From Candidatus Yanofskybacteria bacterium RIFCSPHIGHO2_01_FULL_43_32 (GTDB lineage Bacteria; Patescibacteriota; Minisyncoccia; 2-02-FULL-40-12; GWA2-44-9), in the NCBI GenBank assembly GCA_001794125.1, contig MGJF01000002.1, forward strand, positions 1 to 37,750: a stretch of 37,750 bases of DNA. Reading direction: 5' to 3'. Numbering within the stretch: the stretch's first letter is position 1; each line of letters starts with the position of its first letter. Positions 34,114 to 37,750 of this stretch are shown here, piece by piece. The notes beneath the pieces were generated by a model that did no database searches, was not told the origin of the DNA, and was given only the letters and a program-made list of their open reading frames with translations. A program made the translations under genes and the position numbers.

Positions 34114-35094
34114 ATGAGAAAGAAACTTTTTTTAAAAGAATTTTGTAAAAAAATTCTTCCGAAGCAGATTATAAATCTGGCAAATAAAATAAAAAACAAG
34201 TCAATCAGTATCGGACGCAGAATAGAAGCACTCAAAATAATAAAGAGTAATCTGGAAGAACTGAGCGTGAAATTAAAAAAAGAAACCCCAGATCAAAGAA
34301 TATATAGAACCGAACTGTTTAATTCTATAAAAAATATTGATAATCAAAGAGCCGAATGCACAAGTTTGTGGGACAAATACCGGCAAGACATCAGGCGGTA
34401 TATATTGAAAAAAGACCTGAGAAATTTTTTGAGATGGGATCCTGTTATTGAAACAATGTCCGCCGGAGCTCGTAAACCCGAATTTGATTATCTGCTTAAC
34501 TATAATTGGGATAAATGGTCGCCGGCAATAACGGAAACTTGGGTCGGTAATCCTCCGAAGTATAAATATTGGAAGAAAAGCAGTGGTAACTTTATAAACA
34601 CTGCCTACAATTTGTCACGGCTGATTGATTACATTCCAATTGATATAAAGCAAGCCGGTAAAATAGTGGAATTTGGCGGAGGTTACGGTTGCATGGCCAA
34701 GCTTGTTAATAATTTAGGATTTAGGGAGAAATATACGATTTTTGATATACCTGAGTTTTTATCACTTCAAAAATATTACCTGCACTCGAGCAATACAGAC
34801 GGAAATTTTAATTTTATCAGCCAGACAGAAAAGCTGGATGATTCAAATCCCGATATTTTTATAGCCACCTGGTCTCTAAGTGAATCTCCGGTTGAGTTGC
34901 GGGATGAATTTCTGAAAAAAATAGGTCAACCTAAATATGTGCTGATAGCATATCAGGCGGTCTTTGAAACGATAGACAACGTGAAATATTTTGATGAATA
35001 TATGAAAAATAACCAGGACCATGACTGGATCAATTACGAAATAAAACATTTGCCTCAAAATTATTACTTAATCGGCAAGAGAAACTTAAACTAA
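34114..35094 (+). CDS. Putative sugar O-methyltransferase
   Basis: 326 residues from the ATG at 34114, four bases after the exporter stop; a TTG at 34102 is also in frame. The first 110 residues are charged and helical, perhaps coiled coil. The SAM-binding part is KIVEFGGGYGCMAKLVNN (about residues 188-206), then YTIFDIPEFLSLQKYYL and PDIFIATWSLSESP. This matches the putative sugar O-methyltransferase family (NanM-like) seen in polysaccharide gene clusters. It probably acts on the glycan that the adjacent ABC transporter exports, possibly as terminal cap; the cap idea is inference. Confidence 0.82.
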   Translation: MRKKLFLKEFCKKILPKQIINLANKIKNKSISIGRRIEALKIIKSNLEELSVKLKKETPDQRIYRTELFNSIKNIDNQRAECTSLWDKYRQDIRRYILKKDLRNFLRWDPVIETMSAGARKPEFDYLLNYNWDKWSPAITETWVGNPPKYKYWKKSSGNFINTAYNLSRLIDYIPIDIKQAGKIVEFGGGYGCMAKLVNNLGFREKYTIFDIPEFLSLQKYYLHSSNTDGNFNFISQTEKLDDSNPDIFIATWSLSESPVELRDEFLKKIGQPKYVLIAYQAVFETIDNVKYFDEYMKNNQDHDWINYEIKHLPQNYYLIGKRNLN

Positions 35095-35114
35095 AATCCC
35101 CGGAAGGGGATTTT
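35093..35114. terminator. Bidirectional terminator between convergent genes
   Basis: AAAATCCCC (35093-35101) and GGGGATTTT (35106-35114) enclose a GGAA tetraloop. Both flanking stop codons (35092-35094 plus, 35113-35115 minus) overlap the stem. T-tracts are four bases on each strand. Confidence 0.8.
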
Positions 35115-35715
35115 ACAGATTTTCTTCTATCCTCTCGCAAAGCATGTGGATAATAGCCAAGTGGGCTTCTTGAATCAGGGCTGTGTTTTCAGCGGGGATA
35201 AGAATTGGCACATCAACGAGACCAATACTAATAAGGTTTTTTGTTTTAATGCTGAATAATCCTATTTTTTTAGCTCCTTTCTTGTGAGCGGCCCCAAAAG
35301 CATTAAAAATATTGCGGGAGTGGCCATTGTGGTAGACATCGCTTGTAGTTAAGCCGATTACCACATCTCCCGGATGGCAAAGCGCTTCAATTTGCCTTTC
35401 AAAAACGGAATCAAACCCGTGGTCGTTGCCCTGAGCCGTAAGGATAGAAGTATCTGTAGTCAGGGCAATGGCCGGTATGGCTACTCTTTTCTTTTGAAAT
35501 TGACAGACCAATTCAGCCGCAAAATGCTGGGATTCTGCTGCCGACCCTCCGTTGCCAAAAATAAGAATTTTCCCTCCGGTTGCTATGCCCTTTTCTATTA
35601 TATCGAGGGCCTTGAAAACATTCCCCCTTAGATTCTGGTCCTTCAGCATTTTGGCATACATCTCAAGCCGCATTCCGCAGTTGTCTCTGAACCAGTTAGC
35701 CACAATTTTACCCAT
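35113..35715 (-). CDS. GmhA-like SIS-domain sugar phosphate isomerase with an altered phosphate loop
   Basis: 200 residues, normal GmhA length. GmhA turns sedoheptulose 7-phosphate into D-glycero-D-heptose 7-phosphate, the first step to ADP- or GDP-heptose. Seen: FGNGGSAAESQHFAAELV (catalytic Glu in AAEL), IALTTDTSILTAQGNDHGF, VFERQIEALCHPGDVVIGL and IQEAHLAIIHMLCE (catalytic His). The usual phosphate loop TSGNS is changed: here it reads TTSDVYHNGHSRN, as if about four residues were inserted between the Ser and Gly. Function may still be kept, or the substrate may differ. No HddA/HldE kinase is visible in the window. It is divergent from the HTH gene. Confidence 0.82.
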   Translation of the reverse strand: MGKIVANWFRDNCGMRLEMYAKMLKDQNLRGNVFKALDIIEKGIATGGKILIFGNGGSAAESQHFAAELVCQFQKKRVAIPAIALTTDTSILTAQGNDHGFDSVFERQIEALCHPGDVVIGLTTSDVYHNGHSRNIFNAFGAAHKKGAKKIGLFSIKTKNLISIGLVDVPILIPAENTALIQEAHLAIIHMLCERIEENL

Positions 35716-35735
35716 TGTTTCTGAGTACTGTCGTT

Positions 35736-35763
35736 TTTATAGCATAACCCAACAAAAAGGCAA
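35736..35763 (-). promoter_or_regulatory. Promoter of the GmhA-like gene with extended -10
   Basis: On the minus strand, TTGCCT (35758-35763), a 16-base spacer and TATAAA (35736-35741) preceded by TGC (extended -10). The leader to the ATG at 35715 is about 13 bases. Confidence 0.6.
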
Positions 35764-35789
35764 CTTGATCTGATGTCCACTTCTTGGGA

Positions 35790-35819
35790 TTGACACCTTT
35801 TGATACGTTTTGATACCTT
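35790..35819 (+). promoter_or_regulatory. Three 10-bp tandem repeats covering the HTH-gene promoter
   Basis: TTGACACCTT (35790-35799), TTGATACGTT (35800-35809) and TTGATACCTT (35810-35819) follow without gaps. The first repeat contains a consensus -35 (TTGACA, 35790-35795) and the last contains the -10 (TACCTT, 35814-35819; 18-base spacer). The ATG at 35826 is six bases after the -10, so the mRNA should be leaderless. A protein bound to the repeats would block or reshape the promoter. Confidence 0.8.
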
Positions 35820-35825
35820 AGGTAG

Positions 35826-36071
35826 ATGAGTGAAATAAATCCGAATGAGGTTTATACAACCTCCGAAGTCCAATCGCTTTTGAAAATTAGTAAGAGTACT
35901 GTGAAGCGGCTTCTAAAAAACAAACTTATCCAAGCCAATAAAGTTGGCGGACACTACCGAGTTATGGGCAAAGAACTTCTTAGAATAGTGTCACCACGCA
36001 TAGAAAAAAGGGCTGTTGCAACATACCAGCGCTTAAAGAAAAAAGTTAAACGCAAAATTAAAACTTGGTAA
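35826..36071 (+). CDS. BldC/excisionase-like MerR-type HTH DNA-binding protein
   Basis: 81 residues. A single winged HTH at about residues 9-55: YTTSEVQSLLKISKSTVKRL, followed by KNKLIQANKVGGHYRV, where GGHYR is the wing signature shared by BldC, excisionases and MerR-family regulators. A basic C-terminal tail (KKKVKRKIKTW) follows. There is no effector domain. BldC of Streptomyces is known to bind DNA direct repeats as head-to-tail multimers; the 10-bp tandem repeats directly upstream of this gene fit such a protein acting on its own promoter. It is followed after seven bases by a long membrane-protein gene, with which it is probably co-transcribed. Confidence 0.85.
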   Translation: MSEINPNEVYTTSEVQSLLKISKSTVKRLLKNKLIQANKVGGHYRVMGKELLRIVSPRIEKRAVATYQRLKKKVKRKIKTW

Positions 36072-36078
36072 TCCTTCT

Positions 36079-37750
36079 ATGTCGTATTATTTTAATTTAG
36101 AAATAATAGTACTTGTCTCGGCATTGTTTGCTGTTTTTTTCTCTATAGCCACCCGCCGTATTCAGTACCATGGGCCAAATACCGATAATGAAATTATGGC
36201 CCATGCGGCTGCCCAATCTTATAAATGGCGCTGGTTGTCTGACATTCATAAATTTACCGTCAGTCCGTTTAAAACAGCGATGAGGGATGTTTCCGTTATA
36301 TTAATCTCCGTATTCCAAAAGATATTAAGAGACAAAGAAACTGACCATGCTTATGTGACTTTAGGCGGAGCCACGGTTGCCCTGTCATCGGTTCTGATTT
36401 TTTTGATAAGCAGTAATTACTGGAACCCCGCCATTGGACTTTTTTTGGGCCTCTTCCTGATCTTATCTTTTTGGCTTTGGGAGGTATCTCTTAACGGCAG
36501 TCACAACAATGTGACTACTGTGCTCTCTCTTTTATCTTTTTATTTTATCCAACAGGTAAATACCGGGAATCTGATGAGCCCGTTTTTGTGGCTAGTAATG
36601 GCGGGTGGAATTTTGTGTCTAACTCAATTTTCTTCTGCCTCTGCCCTTAAGTATATGCCACTGTTTTGGAGCGCCGTCGTTTACGAAAAATATAAGTTAT
36701 ATGCCGGACAAGGAGTTGTTTCCGGCCTTTACTCTTTGATTAAAGCCAACGATTATTACGCATTTAGTTTGTGTGCGTTGGTTTTGGCTTCTCTGGTTTT
36801 CATGGTTGCCAAGCTATCGTACAAAAAAATAGTAATTTTGATATATAAAAATCAGGCCCCTTTATTTCTCAACAAGATGATTTCCGGTAGAGAAAAGTTT
36901 AGCCTTGAACATTATCTGGAACATGCCAAAAAGAAATTTAAACAGGTCTCCTTTTTTGCAGTTTTAGGATTATTTTTTCTTCTTTTGTTTTTAAGTTTGT
37001 TGGGATTCTTGTGGGTGGTGAGTATATTAGTTGGTTTTTCTGTTGTTTTTGTTTTGCTCACCTTACCAAACATTAAAGAATCATTCGGCATCTACTTTGA
37101 CCGTTTTAAGGTCGGCCAGATTCAAACCAAGAGTCATTTTAGGCTCTATGTAGATTATTTTGCTAAAAAGGGGATTACTGTTTCAAAAGAAACGCGTGGC
37201 GGAGGCCTGAAGTGGGTTCCAAGAATTTTTTTTCGTATGGCGCCGGTTCACACCGTTATCTTTATCGTTTGCCTGGTGTTTTATGTTTTTGCCGTAATTG
37301 TTTCAAAAAACACAAATATGGCAGTTGGAGGAGCGGCAATTTTTATTTTGTCTCTATCCCCGATAATGTGGGCGGAAGCAACGGGAGCGCCCCAAATAGG
37401 AAGATCCTATTCCCCGGGTTTAGTGGGCATGTTTCTTTTCGTCGGTTATAGTTTTCATTTATTCTACGGTATATATGCCCATAATCTGATAATCCTACTT
37501 TCAATATTGGGCATTACCGTTATAGTCAACGGAAAAATATTTTTTTCTGACATCTATCCCGCAAGAATGACCATAACTAATTTGATGAAACAGATTGACT
37601 CTTTAAAAATAAAGAGATTATATACATACAGAACAAATTATAATAAAAGTTTTGTTGAGGGAGTTCCAGGTATCGCTGTTTCCGATTACGTACCCTCCAG
37701 GAACACTCCTGCACCATTTCAGGTTATATACATAGAAAGCATTGCTGATG
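36079..37750 (+). CDS. Large polytopic membrane protein, 3' end outside the window
   Basis: Open from the ATG at 36079 to the window end (557 complete codons, no stop). It begins MSYYFNLEIIVLVSALFAVF with one helix, a polar segment containing AAAQSYKWRWLSDIHKFTV, then at least ten further hydrophobic segments (for example VALSSVLIFLI, IGLFLGLFLILSFWLW, GLFFLLLFLSLLGFLWV and related stretches). A polar region at about 280-300 and 345-385 separates two membrane blocks. At about residue 519 the membrane part gives way to a soluble part (LMKQIDSLKIKRLYTYRTN) that continues past the end. No family recognised; it does not show a clear GT-C loop. It follows the HTH gene by seven bases. Confidence 0.8.
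   Translation, partial: MSYYFNLEIIVLVSALFAVFFSIATRRIQYHGPNTDNEIMAHAAAQSYKWRWLSDIHKFTVSPFKTAMRDVSVILISVFQKILRDKETDHAYVTLGGATVALSSVLIFLISSNYWNPAIGLFLGLFLILSFWLWEVSLNGSHNNVTTVLSLLSFYFIQQVNTGNLMSPFLWLVMAGGILCLTQFSSASALKYMPLFWSAVVYEKYKLYAGQGVVSGLYSLIKANDYYAFSLCALVLASLVFMVAKLSYKKIVILIYKNQAPLFLNKMISGREKFSLEHYLEHAKKKFKQVSFFAVLGLFFLLLFLSLLGFLWVVSILVGFSVVFVLLTLPNIKESFGIYFDRFKVGQIQTKSHFRLYVDYFAKKGITVSKETRGGGLKWVPRIFFRMAPVHTVIFIVCLVFYVFAVIVSKNTNMAVGGAAIFILSLSPIMWAEATGAPQIGRSYSPGLVGMFLFVGYSFHLFYGIYAHNLIILLSILGITVIVNGKIFFSDIYPARMTITNLMKQIDSLKIKRLYTYRTNYNKSFVEGVPGIAVSDYVPSRNTPAPFQVIYIESIAD

Noticed and set aside
37212-37451. 79-codon open frame near the window end
   Set aside because: Out-of-frame shadow of the long membrane-protein gene that runs from 36079 to the end.
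1-37750. tRNA, rRNA, CRISPR arrays, transposase or integrase genes
   Set aside because: No CCA-type cloverleaf, rRNA signature, spaced repeat array or recombinase motif was seen; the excisionase-like HTH at 35826 has no integrase partner in the window.
1-37750. Alternative genetic code (UGA as Gly)
   Set aside because: TGA ends many genes at ATGA overlaps with no in-frame TGA in conserved regions, so the standard bacterial code fits.

Overview
The window reads as a surface-glycan (cell-envelope polysaccharide or glycoprotein) biosynthesis island from a small, AT-rich bacterial genome. It is extremely gene-dense: the longest stretch without a gene is about 170 bases, there are many ATGA and TAATG start/stop overlaps, several terminators have the stop codon inside the stem, and proteins are rich in K, I, N and F. 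TGA is used as an ordinary stop (for example at 13083-13085 and 18550-18552), so the code is table 11 and not the UGA=Gly code of Gracilibacteria/SR1. Together this suggests a Patescibacteria/CPR (Parcubacteria-like) genome, but no ribosomal or other phylogenetic marker is present, so the assignment is inference.

Layout. 84-5484 (+): a TMTC-like GT-C membrane glycosyltransferase with TPRs, a PQQ/sorbosone-dehydrogenase-like beta-propeller and an O-antigen-ligase-like protein with TPRs. 5497-6693 (-): a GT4 enzyme. 6715-6779: a 65-bp palindromic element. 6817-14245 (+): seven consecutive glycosyltransferases (six GT4, one GT2). 14263-15744 (-): a B12-binding radical SAM enzyme. 15745-15913: a divergent control region with tandem promoters around a perfect hairpin. 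15914-21683 (+): a GT4, then a nucleotide-sugar cassette (GDP-mannose 4,6-dehydratase, small cupin-like protein, methyltransferase, DegT aminotransferase, CgeB-like glycosyltransferase, Gmm-like Nudix hydrolase). 21739-23738 (+): a GT39/83-like membrane transferase and a small membrane protein. 23820-24241 (-): a two-gene operon of tiny membrane proteins with its own strong promoter. 24334-29915 (+): GtrB-like GT2, ChbG/YdjC deacetylase, a GT-C-like membrane protein, GT2, GT4 and a CmcI-like methyltransferase. 29920-31125 (-): GT4. 31228-32184 (+): GDP-L-fucose-synthase-like reductase. 32280-35094 (+): an MsbA/PglK-like ABC exporter and a putative sugar O-methyltransferase. 35113-35715 (-): a GmhA-like sugar isomerase. 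35826-37750 (+): a BldC/excisionase-like HTH protein and a large polytopic membrane protein cut by the window end.

How the parts fit (inference): cytosolic enzymes make GDP-6-deoxyhexoses and possibly a heptose precursor; GT2/GT4 enzymes assemble glycans on a lipid carrier at the inner face; the ABC exporter flips them; GT-C enzymes and the ligase-like protein act at the outer face; methyltransferases and the deacetylase decorate the sugars.

The most interesting regulatory signal is a 10-bp tandem repeat (TTGAYACCTT-like), three copies over the promoter of the BldC-like HTH gene and two more upstream of the ABC exporter. This is the layout expected for a BldC-type protein that binds direct repeats head-to-tail. 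Many promoters here place the -10 box only 6-11 bases before the start codon, implying leaderless or nearly leaderless mRNAs.
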